DNA from: Clostridia bacterium
GTDB taxonomy: Bacteria > Bacillota > Clostridia > Acetivibrionales > DSM-2933
NCBI GenBank assembly: GCA_026416815.1
Contig: JAOAEJ010000051.1
Coordinates: 1 to 64,000 of the forward strand
Reading direction: 5' to 3'
DNA length: 64,000 bases
The first letter of the stretch is position 1; each line of letters opens with the position of its first letter. The notes beneath the pieces were generated by a model, which searched no databases, was not told the DNA's origin, and was given only the letters and a program-made list of their open reading frames with translations. The translations under genes were made by a program, and so were the position numbers. Positions 8,487-17,306 of this stretch are shown here, piece by piece.

Positions 8487-8511
8487 ATTTGTCACTAATT
8501 AGGTAATAAAG

Positions 8512-8585
8512 TGGGCCTTCAGGGACTCGAACCCCGGACCAACCGGTTATGAGCCGGTTGCTCTAACCAACTGAGCTAAAGGCCC
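8512..8585 (-). tRNA. tRNA-Met (CAT)
   Basis: A 74-nt tRNA on the minus strand. The acceptor GGGCCTT pairs with AAGGCCC and the anticodon loop is CTCATAA (CAT). The stem sequence and the A-U-rich acceptor end fit elongator tRNA-Met. A tRNA-Ile2 whose CAT is modified to lysidine cannot be excluded by sequence alone. CCA is not encoded (the 3' end reads ACTT), unlike its two neighbours, so CCA addition by a nucleotidyltransferase is required. Confidence 0.9.
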
Positions 8586-8605
8586 GTTCGTCAGTGACAT
8601 TGACT

Positions 8606-8634
8606 AGTATAAATGAAAAAGCTATTTAAGTCAA
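8606..8634 (-). promoter_or_regulatory. Sigma-A promoter of the tRNA cluster
   Basis: On the minus strand, TTGACT (8634-8629) and TATACT (8611-8606) are separated by 17 nt. The start is predicted about 15 nt upstream of tRNA-Met, so a single promoter can drive Met-Phe-Tyr. Confidence 0.85.
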
Positions 8635-8773
8635 TACTAAATTAAAAAAAGATTTTAATAAATATTTCTATTCAGTTATAATCTAATAAGGTAAAATTAA
8701 TAATACTTCTTATAAACATTGAAATGAAATGTGGTTCATAGAGTATAATAACTACTTGCAAAGAGGTGGACTG

Positions 8774-9823
8774 ATGGATTGTATTAGCTTAATAAAACAA
8801 TTAAGTACATATCCTGCTATATCGGGGAATGAAAAAAATTTATCTCAGTTTATTAAACAGTTATTCCAAGAATATTGTGATACTGTGGAGGTAGACCAGT
8901 TTTATAATGTGAAAGGAATAATGCGTGGAGAGAATAGCAACGCAAAAAAAGTGATGATTACCGCACACATGGATGAGATCGGGTTTCTGGTTAAAAGCAT
9001 TGATGAAAGGGGCTTTATTAAATTTGCGAATATAGGGGGAATTGATAGTAGGATTTTATTAGCACAGGAAGTCGTTATACACGGTAAAAAAGATATTATT
9101 GGGGTAATAGGTGCTAAGCCACCCCATTTATTAACAGTTGAAGAGGTTAAAAAGGCCGTAAGTAAAGATGAGCTTTCTATTGATACAGGGATGAAAGCGG
9201 AAGAGGTTAAAAAGTATATTTCGGTAGGAGATATAATAACTCTTATGTCAGAGCCGGTAGCATTAAACGAATATAGGTTAAGCTCCAAATCTCTAGACAA
9301 TAAAGCAGGAGTGGTTGCCTTATTAGGTATAATGAAGGAACTTTCAGTGCTAAAACATCAAAGTGATATTTATTTTGTAGCTACCACACAGGAGGAGACT
9401 GAATTAACAGGTGCTATAACAACTGCATATAAAATTCAACCGGATATCGCGATAGTAGTAGATGTATGCCATGGGGATATGCCTGAAGCACCAAAGGATG
9501 AGATTTATACTCTTGGGAAAGGGCCGTCTGTAGGAGTTGGCCCTATTTTGCATAGTAAACTTTCTAAAAAAATAATTGATATTGCCAAGGAACAAGGCAT
9601 ACCTTACCAGATTGATGTGGAGCCGGGGGATACGGGGACCGAAGCATGGGCTACCCAGGTTTCAAGAAATGGTATCCCTACTGCACTTATTTCTATTCCG
9701 CTACGATACATGCATACGGCAGTTGAGACTATAGATATAAGGGACATTAATAACACGGCGAGACTGATAGCAAGGTTCGTTGCTATTAAGGAAGAGGAAT
9801 TGGAGGGAGTTTTGTGCTTTTAA
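8774..9823 (+). CDS. M42 family metallopeptidase (first of three)
   Basis: This 349-residue cytoplasmic protein belongs to the M42 (FrvX/PepA/TET-like) aminopeptidases, which use two metal ions and usually form large oligomers that trim peptides. The metal and catalytic positions are visible in order: His and Asp in AHMDEIGF, Asp in SLDNKAG, the Glu pair in TQEETEL, Asp in VDVCHGD and the late His in LRYMHTAVE. The ATG at 8774 follows AGAGGTGG; an upstream codon at 8729 is unlikely. The gene overlaps the next one by 10 bp. Annotations such as endoglucanase or cellulase M for this family are historical. Substrate preference cannot be read from the sequence. Confidence 0.9.
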   Translation: MDCISLIKQLSTYPAISGNEKNLSQFIKQLFQEYCDTVEVDQFYNVKGIMRGENSNAKKVMITAHMDEIGFLVKSIDERGFIKFANIGGIDSRILLAQEVVIHGKKDIIGVIGAKPPHLLTVEEVKKAVSKDELSIDTGMKAEEVKKYISVGDIITLMSEPVALNEYRLSSKSLDNKAGVVALLGIMKELSVLKHQSDIYFVATTQEETELTGAITTAYKIQPDIAIVVDVCHGDMPEAPKDEIYTLGKGPSVGVGPILHSKLSKKIIDIAKEQGIPYQIDVEPGDTGTEAWATQVSRNGIPTALISIPLRYMHTAVETIDIRDINNTARLIARFVAIKEEELEGVLCF

Positions 9824-10872
9824 AGGAACTTACTGAACTGAATGGGGTATCGGGCAACGAGGATGAAGTTAGAGCTTATATAAAAACGCGGGCTTTAGAG
9901 TATGCCGATGAAATTAAAGTGGACCCGTTGGGAAATCTTATAGTATTTAAAAAAGGTAGTTCCCCTGAGTATAAGGTCATGCTGTCTGCACATATGGATG
10001 AAGTTGGTTTTATTGTTACCGGCCACGGCGAGGATGGGACTGTGAAGTTTAAGCCTGTGGGTGGAATTGATGAGAGAATTCTTTTAGGCAAAAAAGTGGT
10101 AGTGGGACAAAAAAGGATTCCGGGTGTCATAGGGTGTAAACCAGTTCATTTACAGACAAATGAGGAAAAAAGTAATAATGTTAAGCTAAAAAGTATGTAT
10201 ATAGATGTTGGTGCAGAGAGTAAGAAAGATGTGGAGAAGCTGGCACCTTTAGGTGAGGTTATAGCTTTTCAGAGTAAATATACAGAAATGGGTGAGGAGT
10301 GTATAAAGGCAAAAGCACTTGATGACAGGGTTGGCTGTGCAGTCCTAATGGAAATGTTAAAGGGGACCTATAGTTTTGACCTGTACGCATGTTTTACAGT
10401 CCAGGAAGAGGTTGGATTAAGGGGTGCTGAGGTAGCCGCATATGGTGTTAACGCTGACATAGCTATAGTGGTTGAAGGGACCACGTGTTCTGATGTTCCG
10501 GGGGTAGAAAAATACGAATACTCTACCGAACTTGGAGGTGGTGCCGCGCTGACCATAATGGATAGGACGTCCTACGCTGATAAAAAGCTTGTGGATTATA
10601 TATATAACCTTGCTAAGCAACACAATATAGCCATACAGTTTAAGCAGACTACTACTGGAGGAAATGACGCAGGAAAAATCCAACTTTCGAGAAGTGGTAT
10701 TAAAGTTGCCTCTATTTCCGTTCCATGCAGATATATACATTCTCCTGTATCGGTAATGAGTAAAAATGATTTTGGGAGCGTAAGGGATATAGTACAGTGT
10801 GTATTGAATGAGTTCTCAAAAGACCAGAAGATAATACATAATATCAAGTTTGGAGGAGACGTCAATGTTTGA
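9814..10872 (+). CDS. M42 family metallopeptidase (second of three)
   Basis: A 352-residue paralogue of its neighbours, starting at GTG 9814 behind GGAGGG and overlapping the first M42 gene. It keeps SAHMDEVGF, ALDDRVG, QEEVGLRG and RYIHSPVS. At the fifth metal position it has VEGTTCSDVP, with Glu where the flanking paralogues have Asp. I believe this Glu variant occurs in an M42 subgroup, so it need not inactivate the enzyme. It retains the GCKPVH loop also seen (as GAKPPH) in the first copy. Translational coupling with both neighbours suggests production in fixed proportion, possibly as mixed oligomers. Confidence 0.9.
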   Translation: MLLKELTELNGVSGNEDEVRAYIKTRALEYADEIKVDPLGNLIVFKKGSSPEYKVMLSAHMDEVGFIVTGHGEDGTVKFKPVGGIDERILLGKKVVVGQKRIPGVIGCKPVHLQTNEEKSNNVKLKSMYIDVGAESKKDVEKLAPLGEVIAFQSKYTEMGEECIKAKALDDRVGCAVLMEMLKGTYSFDLYACFTVQEEVGLRGAEVAAYGVNADIAIVVEGTTCSDVPGVEKYEYSTELGGGAALTIMDRTSYADKKLVDYIYNLAKQHNIAIQFKQTTTGGNDAGKIQLSRSGIKVASISVPCRYIHSPVSVMSKNDFGSVRDIVQCVLNEFSKDQKIIHNIKFGGDVNV

Positions 10873-11845
10873 TTTAGTAAAAAAACTTACAGGTGCTTTT
10901 GGTGTATCGGGGAATGAAGAAGAAATAAGAGATGTTATAGCTGCTGAAATCCGCCCGAAAGTTGACGAGATTAAAGTTGATGCGCTAGGAAATCTAATAG
11001 CAGTCAAAAAGGGTACCGGAAAGAAGATAATGCTTGCTGCCCATATGGATGAAATAGGGATAATGGCAACATATATAGATGATAAGGGATTTATAAGGTT
11101 TTCAAATATTGGAGGGATATCACAGTACTATGCTTTGGGGCAGAGAGTAAGGTTTAAAAATGGAACTATTGGCTCTGTTTTTTATGAAGAGAAACTTGAC
11201 GATATGAAGAATCTGAAACTATCCAAAATGTACCTGGATATAGGCGCTAAAAGTAAGGATGAGGCTGAGAAAAAGGTTAAAATAGGTGATACTGCTTGCT
11301 TTGTAGGGGAAGCACTAATGCAGGGTGATATGCTGGTCTCTAAAGCGTTGGATGACAGGAGCGGTTGTGCGGTTCTTGTTAAGGTTATTCAAAATATGCC
11401 TTTAACCGAAAATGAAGTTTACTTTGTATTTACAGTTCAGGAGGAACTGGGCTTGAGAGGGGCAAAAACTGCAGCTTACCAGATCAAGCCTGATATAGCT
11501 ATTGCGGTGGATGTAACCCTCACCGGGGATACACCTGAAAGTAATGTTATGGAGGTTAAATGCGGCTTTGGACCTGCAATTAAGATAAAGGATAATTCAG
11601 TCATCTCTCACCCCGAGGTAAAGAGGTTATTGGAGAATTCAGCAAAGGAACTCAATATACCGTACCAGTTTGAGATACTTGAAAAAGGCGGGACCGACGC
11701 GGGAGCTATACATATTACTGCCGGAGGTGTACCCTCAGGAGCAATATCAATACCATGCAGGTATGTGCACAGTCCTGTTGAAATGGTGAATATAAATGAC
11801 TTGGAGAATTCTGTTAACCTTTTGATGAAGGTTATAGTAAAGTAA
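10865..11845 (+). CDS. M42 family metallopeptidase (third of three)
   Basis: A 326-residue M42 protein whose ATG at 10865 lies six bases after GGAGGAG and overlaps the second copy by 8 bp. Metal-site motifs are complete: AAHMDEIGI, ALDDRSG, QEELGLRG, VDVTLTGDTP and RYVHSPVE. It is shorter than its neighbours because the region after the first metal motif lacks the G-K-P-x-H loop and reads GSVFYEEKLDDM instead. That loop difference could alter substrate specificity. The three genes together look like an old tandem triplication that has since diverged. Confidence 0.9.
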   Translation: MFDLVKKLTGAFGVSGNEEEIRDVIAAEIRPKVDEIKVDALGNLIAVKKGTGKKIMLAAHMDEIGIMATYIDDKGFIRFSNIGGISQYYALGQRVRFKNGTIGSVFYEEKLDDMKNLKLSKMYLDIGAKSKDEAEKKVKIGDTACFVGEALMQGDMLVSKALDDRSGCAVLVKVIQNMPLTENEVYFVFTVQEELGLRGAKTAAYQIKPDIAIAVDVTLTGDTPESNVMEVKCGFGPAIKIKDNSVISHPEVKRLLENSAKELNIPYQFEILEKGGTDAGAIHITAGGVPSGAISIPCRYVHSPVEMVNINDLENSVNLLMKVIVK

Positions 11846-11998
11846 ATATTTTTGCCATTTTGCTTGATAATTTTTGCCAGCGATTTTGCGAAGCTATAAT
11901 TTCAATTTCACAAAAATATTCGGTTTTTTAAAAATAAAGGAAAATAGAAAGATTTGTCGAATATAATAATAACGTCATATTTTTGTGAGGTGGCTGAT

Positions 11999-13630
11999 AT
12001 GAAGATAACATTTTTAGGTGCGGCTAAAACTGTCACCGGGTCATGCTTTTTGGTTGAAACAAAGGACTATAAGTTTTTAGTAGATTGCGGAATGTTTCAA
12101 GGGCACTCTAAGGAAAATGCACTAAATGAGGAAGCCTTTCCGTTTAATCCTTCAGATCTGGACTTTATTTTATTGACCCATGCCCATATAGACCACAGCG
12201 GTAGGATTCCTAAAGTATATTTGGATGGGTTCAAGGGTGAAATAATTGCAACAAATGCCACAGTTGATCTTTGCAGTATTATGCTCCCTGACTGTGGTCA
12301 TATTCAGGAGATTGAAAATGACTGGGTAAATAGGAAAAGGGAGAGAGCTGGTAAACAGCCGATAAAGCCGTTATATACTTATCAGGATGCCGTTGATTGC
12401 ATAAGCCTTTTTAGACGTATAAATTATAGTGAGGTTATTAAAATTAACGACGATATAAGAGTAAGGTTCAACGACGCAGGGCACATACTTGGCTCAGCTA
12501 TTATAGAGGTATGGATTACAGAAAATGGGGAAGAGACTAAGGTAGTATTTACCGGGGACCTTGGCAACAAGAATATACCCATATTAAAAGATCCATCTAT
12601 AATAGAAAGTGCGGATTACTTGGTTATAGAGTCTACCTATGGCAATAGGCTTCATCAGCAAAACGAAAACAAAGTTGAACGCTTTATAGACATAATAAAC
12701 GAAACTATCCAAGGTGGGGGAAATGTAATTATACCTTCCTTTGCTGTAGGGCGTACTCAGGAGATTATATATGACCTTCATAAGGAAAGGGAAACCTATG
12801 GGGAGAAGTTAAAAAGGTTATTTAATATACCTGTTTTTGTGGATAGTCCGCTGGCTATATCGGCAACTGAGATATTTAGAAAGAACTTGGATTGTTATGA
12901 TGATGAAGCTAGGGCCTACATAGAGAATGGAGATAACCCTTTGGATTTTCCAGGTTTACAGTTTACTCAGGCAGCAGATGAATCCAGGGCACTCAATGAG
13001 AGAAATGATAATATAATTATAATTTCTGCAAGCGGTATGTGTGAAGCGGGCAGGATCAAACACCACTTAAAGCATAACCTTTGGAGAAAAGAGTCTACAA
13101 TACTTTTTGTTGGATACCAAGCAATTGGTACATTGGGCAGAAGACTCATAGATGGTGTAAAAAAGGTAAAGATTTTCGGAGAAGATATCTCTGTAAAGGC
13201 AAGAATAGAAATGATTGACGGTTTTTCAGGGCATGCGGACAGAGATGGACTTCTAGAATGGATAGGTAAAATAAATAAAAAGCCTAAGAAGATATTTATT
13301 GTACACGGTGAAGAAGAGGGAATGAAAGGCTTTGCAGAACTAATACACCAAAAGTTCAATATAGAGACTGTTATTCCCGGTAAATATGACTCTTACATAG
13401 TAACTGCTAGAAGTGTTATTGAAAATATTGAAAAGGCTTCTACCAACTCCAACTATCAGTTCAAGAGACTTGCTTTGGTAGAGCTGCTTGAAACTATGAA
13501 AGAAGAATTTGACGAGCTGACTGAAATATTGAAGACAGATTTGAAAAAAGAAAAAGAGGATTTCGAGGTTGATGAGATTAGGATTAAACTTAAGAACCTT
13601 GAAAAAGCTATGGTGGATATTTTAAGATGA
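11999..13630 (+). CDS. Beta-CASP metallo-beta-lactamase-fold RNase
   Basis: The 543-residue protein has the metallo-beta-lactamase fold with motif 2 LTHAHIDHSGR, motif 3 DAGHILGSA and motif 4 FTGDLGN. The beta-CASP insert follows (IPSFAVGRTQEII, ISASGMCEAGRIKHHL) and then a C-terminal VHGEEEG. This is the YSH1/CPSF-like group of RNA-processing nucleases (COG1236 type), distinct from RNase J. Likely role: RNA cleavage or trimming in the cytoplasm, with two zinc ions bound by the HxHxDH motif. ATG 11999 follows GAGGTGG; the TTG at 11954 is upstream of that site. The last about 50 residues are a charged helix. RNA target unknown. Confidence 0.88.
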   Translation: MKITFLGAAKTVTGSCFLVETKDYKFLVDCGMFQGHSKENALNEEAFPFNPSDLDFILLTHAHIDHSGRIPKVYLDGFKGEIIATNATVDLCSIMLPDCGHIQEIENDWVNRKRERAGKQPIKPLYTYQDAVDCISLFRRINYSEVIKINDDIRVRFNDAGHILGSAIIEVWITENGEETKVVFTGDLGNKNIPILKDPSIIESADYLVIESTYGNRLHQQNENKVERFIDIINETIQGGGNVIIPSFAVGRTQEIIYDLHKERETYGEKLKRLFNIPVFVDSPLAISATEIFRKNLDCYDDEARAYIENGDNPLDFPGLQFTQAADESRALNERNDNIIIISASGMCEAGRIKHHLKHNLWRKESTILFVGYQAIGTLGRRLIDGVKKVKIFGEDISVKARIEMIDGFSGHADRDGLLEWIGKINKKPKKIFIVHGEEEGMKGFAELIHQKFNIETVIPGKYDSYIVTARSVIENIEKASTNSNYQFKRLALVELLETMKEEFDELTEILKTDLKKEKEDFEVDEIRIKLKNLEKAMVDILR

Positions 13631-13643
13631 TTATATACAGGTT

Positions 13644-15956
13644 TTAAATGATAGACAAAAGAGAATGGCGGACGCCATTCTCTTTTAGCTTATTTTCGTA
13701 TCCAATTAACTCTGGAGCTTGATTTGGGTTTTGTATATTAATTCGATAATTTTTATGATCATGTTCATTTGTGTAGTAAATCCAGTCACCTATCATTTCC
13801 AATTGAGAGGAACTGTCTTCGTTTATTTTAATCCTGGCACTACCATCGGTTTTAACTTTATAAATTTTATTTCCGTCATCGGTGTTAACATAAAAAATCC
13901 AGTCATTTTGGATGCATTCGAAGTTACCATAATAGTAACTTACTGAATTACCTCCATCAGTAACTTTGTAGCCTGGGGGTGTATCGCCGCTGAGGGGTGT
14001 AAGCCCGCTGCCATCAGCTTTTACTTTGTAGAGCCTTGCTCTGGCGGAATCCCAGCTAAATCCTCTAAAATAAACCCAATCTTCTATAATTGCAAAGTAT
14101 GATACAACATCAATTTGGCTGGAAGTTATGGTTGTCTTAATGGTTCCATCCATATTGATTCTATAAATTGTTAAATCATCGGTGTAATATAGCCACCCGT
14201 CTAAAGTTCCCAGATAGGAAGTCTTAGTATCAACTACCTTTGTTTTATTAGTTCCATCGGTAGTGATTTTATAAATTTTGTTATCATCACCTTCGTTTAT
14301 GTAAAAAATCCAGTTATCCAGCTTACTTATACATGAAATCTGATCATCGGATAATTTTATTTTCTTTTTTCCGTCTAAGCTGATTTTGAATAGTGCATTA
14401 CTTTGTATTGTATAAATATAATCGTCGCTAATAATTGTATCCCGATTCAATTTTAAGTTCATATTAAAGACAGGATTATCTTGAAGGCATTTAGGATATA
14501 CAGTCCTGTCCCAGTTGTGATTTACCGATATTTGGTTATCGGATATGTTAAAGTATGTATGTAAAAGATAATTATTACCTTCGTCGTTAGTAGGATCATT
14601 CCAGGTCGCATCCAGATGGTAATAATCTTGACCGATTTTCACTATATTCCAAGCATGATTTATGTTGATTCCATCATTAGTTTTTTTATCATCATTTTCG
14701 CTGTTTACAAGCTGAGAATTACTGTTATAAAGGTTTGATTCACCAAGGATGGTTATGCTCTCTATTCCAGCCAAATGTAATAATATTTGCATTGTTCTTG
14801 CATAGCCGTCACATACACCTATTCCTTTGACAAGAACACCGTACGGAGTGTGAGACTCGTAGGGGAGAGTATTGTTTTTAAAGTTCTCATAGTCATAGCT
14901 TGTATGAGTAACTACATAATCGTGTAATGCAAGCTCTTTCTCAAAATCACTCATACCGGGTTTTATTACATTAGAGATAATTTCTTTAGCTTTACTGGTT
15001 ACCAAACCATAATTTTTAAATGTCTCATAGTTAATCTTATCTCCGTTATCCCAGTCAATTATATAAAAGGTTTTAAGATTTTTTAATTTTTTTAAAGGCG
15101 AAATATCTATTACCGGATTATTATACAAGTCTAACTCACTTAACTCTACTAAGTCTTGAATAGGTGAAACATCATATATCTGATTAAAGTTTAGATAAAG
15201 TTCTTTCAGCTTTTTATTATTTTTTAATGGGGTAATATCACTGATAAAGTTTGATGTAATATATAAGTATGTCAAATTTTCAAGGCTTCCCAATGGACTT
15301 ACATCAGTAATGTTATTTAAATTTAAATTTAACGTCTCTAGATTTTTTAAGTATTGAATTCCCTCTATACTATGTATATTTTTATTTCTAGCATTTAGAG
15401 AATGGATGTTATTCACATCACTTGTGAGAATATCTCCTTTATCTTTTCCAAGCTCTTCTCTAATAACTGCTTCAAGATTAGTATCGGGGAAGGTAATGCC
15501 TTTTGGGGATGTTATAATTACGGTCCTAGTTTTACCATCCCACGTAACTTCAGCACCTATGCTTTGTGAAATAAAAGCAAGGGGCACCATTGTCCTGCCT
15601 TCTACAATTGCAGCTGGCACGTCCATTTTAACTATATCACCGTTAACTGAGGCATAAACGTTACCGATTTGCAGTGAGACTTCCATACTATCCTTTGTAC
15701 CTTTAACGGTTTTAGTCTTAGAGTTCCAACTGATATCAAGGCCGAGTTCCTGAAAGATTACAGCCATCGGGACTAGGGTTCGGCCATTTTTGATTGTTGG
15801 CTGAACATCAAAGGTTAAATACCTTTCGTCTAACTTAACTTTAATATTACTCTCAGAATCTACTGTACTTGCATATGTATTGGTTGGATAAACAAAAAAT
15901 AGAGATATAATGATTAATACGATGAAAGTGTAATAGCGTGATGTTTTTTTATACAT
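13644..15956 (-). CDS. Secreted LRR and transglutaminase-like protein
   Basis: This 770-residue protein is probably exported: a basic start and hydrophobic core at residues 10-23 precede a likely signal cleavage near TYAS (27-30). Residues 37-150 hold two copper-amine-oxidase-like N-terminal repeats (NGRTLVPM and EGRTMVPL mark them). Residues 155-300 are internalin-like leucine-rich repeats of about 22 residues (LTYLYITSNFISDITPL). Residues 325-460 form a transglutaminase-like domain with Cys382 (GVCDGYA), His434 (NHAWN) and Asp449 (LDATW), a complete triad. The C-terminal about 270 residues are WIYY-type repeats (DUF5050-like), probably a beta-propeller. The combination suggests cell-wall or matrix attachment and protein processing or crosslinking outside the cell. 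The substrate is unknown. It is monocistronic, convergent with the nuclease gene. Confidence 0.82.
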   Translation of the reverse strand: MYKKTSRYYTFIVLIIISLFFVYPTNTYASTVDSESNIKVKLDERYLTFDVQPTIKNGRTLVPMAVIFQELGLDISWNSKTKTVKGTKDSMEVSLQIGNVYASVNGDIVKMDVPAAIVEGRTMVPLAFISQSIGAEVTWDGKTRTVIITSPKGITFPDTNLEAVIREELGKDKGDILTSDVNNIHSLNARNKNIHSIEGIQYLKNLETLNLNLNNITDVSPLGSLENLTYLYITSNFISDITPLKNNKKLKELYLNFNQIYDVSPIQDLVELSELDLYNNPVIDISPLKKLKNLKTFYIIDWDNGDKINYETFKNYGLVTSKAKEIISNVIKPGMSDFEKELALHDYVVTHTSYDYENFKNNTLPYESHTPYGVLVKGIGVCDGYARTMQILLHLAGIESITILGESNLYNSNSQLVNSENDDKKTNDGININHAWNIVKIGQDYYHLDATWNDPTNDEGNNYLLHTYFNISDNQISVNHNWDRTVYPKCLQDNPVFNMNLKLNRDTIISDDYIYTIQSNALFKISLDGKKKIKLSDDQISCISKLDNWIFYINEGDDNKIYKITTDGTNKTKVVDTKTSYLGTLDGWLYYTDDLTIYRINMDGTIKTTITSSQIDVVSYFAIIEDWVYFRGFSWDSARARLYKVKADGSGLTPLSGDTPPGYKVTDGGNSVSYYYGNFECIQNDWIFYVNTDDGNKIYKVKTDGSARIKINEDSSSQLEMIGDWIYYTNEHDHKNYRINIQNPNQAPELIGYENKLKENGVRHSLLSII
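13657..13686. terminator. Bidirectional terminator inside a coding end
   Basis: A perfect 14-bp stem with a 2-nt centre (AAAAGAGAATGGCG-GA-CGCCATTCTCTTTT) lies 27 bp after the plus-strand nuclease gene and within the last codons of the minus-strand gene. T runs flank both sides. It probably terminates both convergent transcripts. Confidence 0.8.
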
Positions 15957-16143
15957 GAGTATTTGTACCCCCAGAATAATTTAAGATTTGTAAAGCTTAT
16001 CAGTTTAAATATAATGCTGCAAGTTTATTAAGGGTCTGAAGATATAGAAGAGAATAGGTTTTATCAAGATCTTCTTTATATAATTTTATCACAAAACTAG
16101 CGTCCAAGATATACAAAATTAGAATTGTAGCGGATATAAAATG

Positions 16144-16174
16144 TAAAAAGAGGGTGGATTGGCGGCACCCCCTT
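16144..16174 (-). terminator. Terminator after mtnA
   Basis: On the minus strand a 9-bp stem (AAGGGGGTG / CACCCTCTT, one G-U pair) is followed by a T run, 12 bp past the mtnA stop. It is an intrinsic terminator for the mtnP-mtnA unit. Confidence 0.75.
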
Positions 16175-16185
16175 CTGACTAAATT

Positions 16186-17217
16186 TTACTCTTTCAGTTT
16201 TTTGATATTAGTTTCATAGGGCGGATAGATTACGCCTTTTTCTGTGATTATTCCGGTAATATACTTATTTGGAGTTACATCAAAGGACGGATTGGATACA
16301 GGTACTCCTTCAGGTGCTATACGTATTCCTTTGATGTGTGTAACTTCCTCTTCTTTTCTTTCTTCAATAGGAATTCCATCACCGGTTTCTGTTGAAAAAT
16401 CAATAGTGGATACTGGTGCAGCTACATAAAAAGGGATATTATTCTCTTTTGCAAGGACTGCAACGGAATAGGTTCCTATTTTATTAGCAGTATCACCGTT
16501 TAACGCTATTCTATCAGCGCCTACTATTACACAATCAATTTTCCCCGATTTCATTGTGTGGCCTGCCATGTTATCACAAATTATAGTGACAGGAATTCCT
16601 TGCTGCTGGAGTTCCCATGCTGTTAATCTGGAACCTTGAAGGTAAGGCCTTGTTTCGTCTGCATAGACTTTTATATTTTTACCTGATTCATGTGCAATAC
16701 GTATAACACCTAATGCGGTACCATAGTCACAGGTTGCCAGAGCACCTGCGTTGCAATGGGTAAGTATGGTTGAACCCGGTTTTATCAGTTCATTTCCGTT
16801 ACGTCCAATGGCTTTATTGGTTTCAACATCCTCAGTATCCATCCTGCATGCTTCTTCAACAAGTATATCCTTTATTTCGGAAATGCTTTTTTCTTTGTTG
16901 GACAATGCTTTTTTATATATTCTGTCAATAGCCCAAAAAAGGTTGACGGCAGTTGGACGGGTGCTGCGCATTTTATCACAAATTTTCTCCAGTTCATTAA
17001 AGAAATCTTCCTTAGAATCAGACTTTATAGATAAGGCACCTATTGCTACTCCATAAGCTGCGGTAACGCCTATAGCTGGTGCACCTCTTACTATCATATT
17101 AACTATTGCATCAGCAACCTCTTCATAGGTTGAGCAATCTACATACTCACATTCTGTAGGTAATCTTGTTTGGTCGATTAATTTTAGAACCCCATCTTTA
17201 TATTCTAATGGTCTCAT
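16186..17217 (-). CDS. mtnA: Methylthioribose-1-phosphate isomerase
   Basis: MtnA isomerises 5-methylthioribose-1-phosphate to methylthioribulose-1-phosphate in methylthioadenosine (MTA) salvage. The 343-residue protein has the eIF2B-like fold. It carries Cys155 in [10 protein letters not shown] and Asp235 in VIVGADRIA, matching the catalytic Cys160 and Asp240 of the B. subtilis enzyme with a constant offset. [11 protein letters not shown] is also present. The ATG at 17217 follows GAGGAG with good spacing; an upstream in-frame start at 17271 adds 18 residues that family members lack. It is downstream of mtnP on the same strand (89 bp gap), so MTA phosphorolysis feeds directly into it. No later salvage genes (mtnB, mtnD, mtnW) are in the window. 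Confidence 0.93.
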   Translation of the reverse strand: MRPLEYKDGVLKLIDQTRLPTECEYVDCSTYEEVADAIVNMIVRGAPAIGVTAAYGVAIGALSIKSDSKEDFFNELEKICDKMRSTRPTAVNLFWAIDRIYKKALSNKEKSISEIKDILVEEACRMDTEDVETNKAIGRNGNELIKPGSTILTHCNAGALATCDYGTALGVIRIAHESGKNIKVYADETRPYLQGSRLTAWELQQQGIPVTIICDNMAGHTMKSGKIDCVIVGADRIALNGDTANKIGTYSVAVLAKENNIPFYVAAPVSTIDFSTETGDGIPIEERKEEEVTHIKGIRIAPEGVPVSNPSFDVTPNKYITGIITEKGVIYPPYETNIKKLKE

Positions 17218-17306
17218 GAAATTCTCCTCACTTAATAATTTGTAAAGGGTGGTTGTCCCGTAAAAAGGCAAGGACTATTTGAAGATACACCCTTACATTC
17301 TATTTA

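Noticed and set aside
10417-10740. Antisense open reading frames in the M42 genes
   Set aside because: Long reading frames opposite conserved codons are expected here; they show no ribosome site or recognisable motif.
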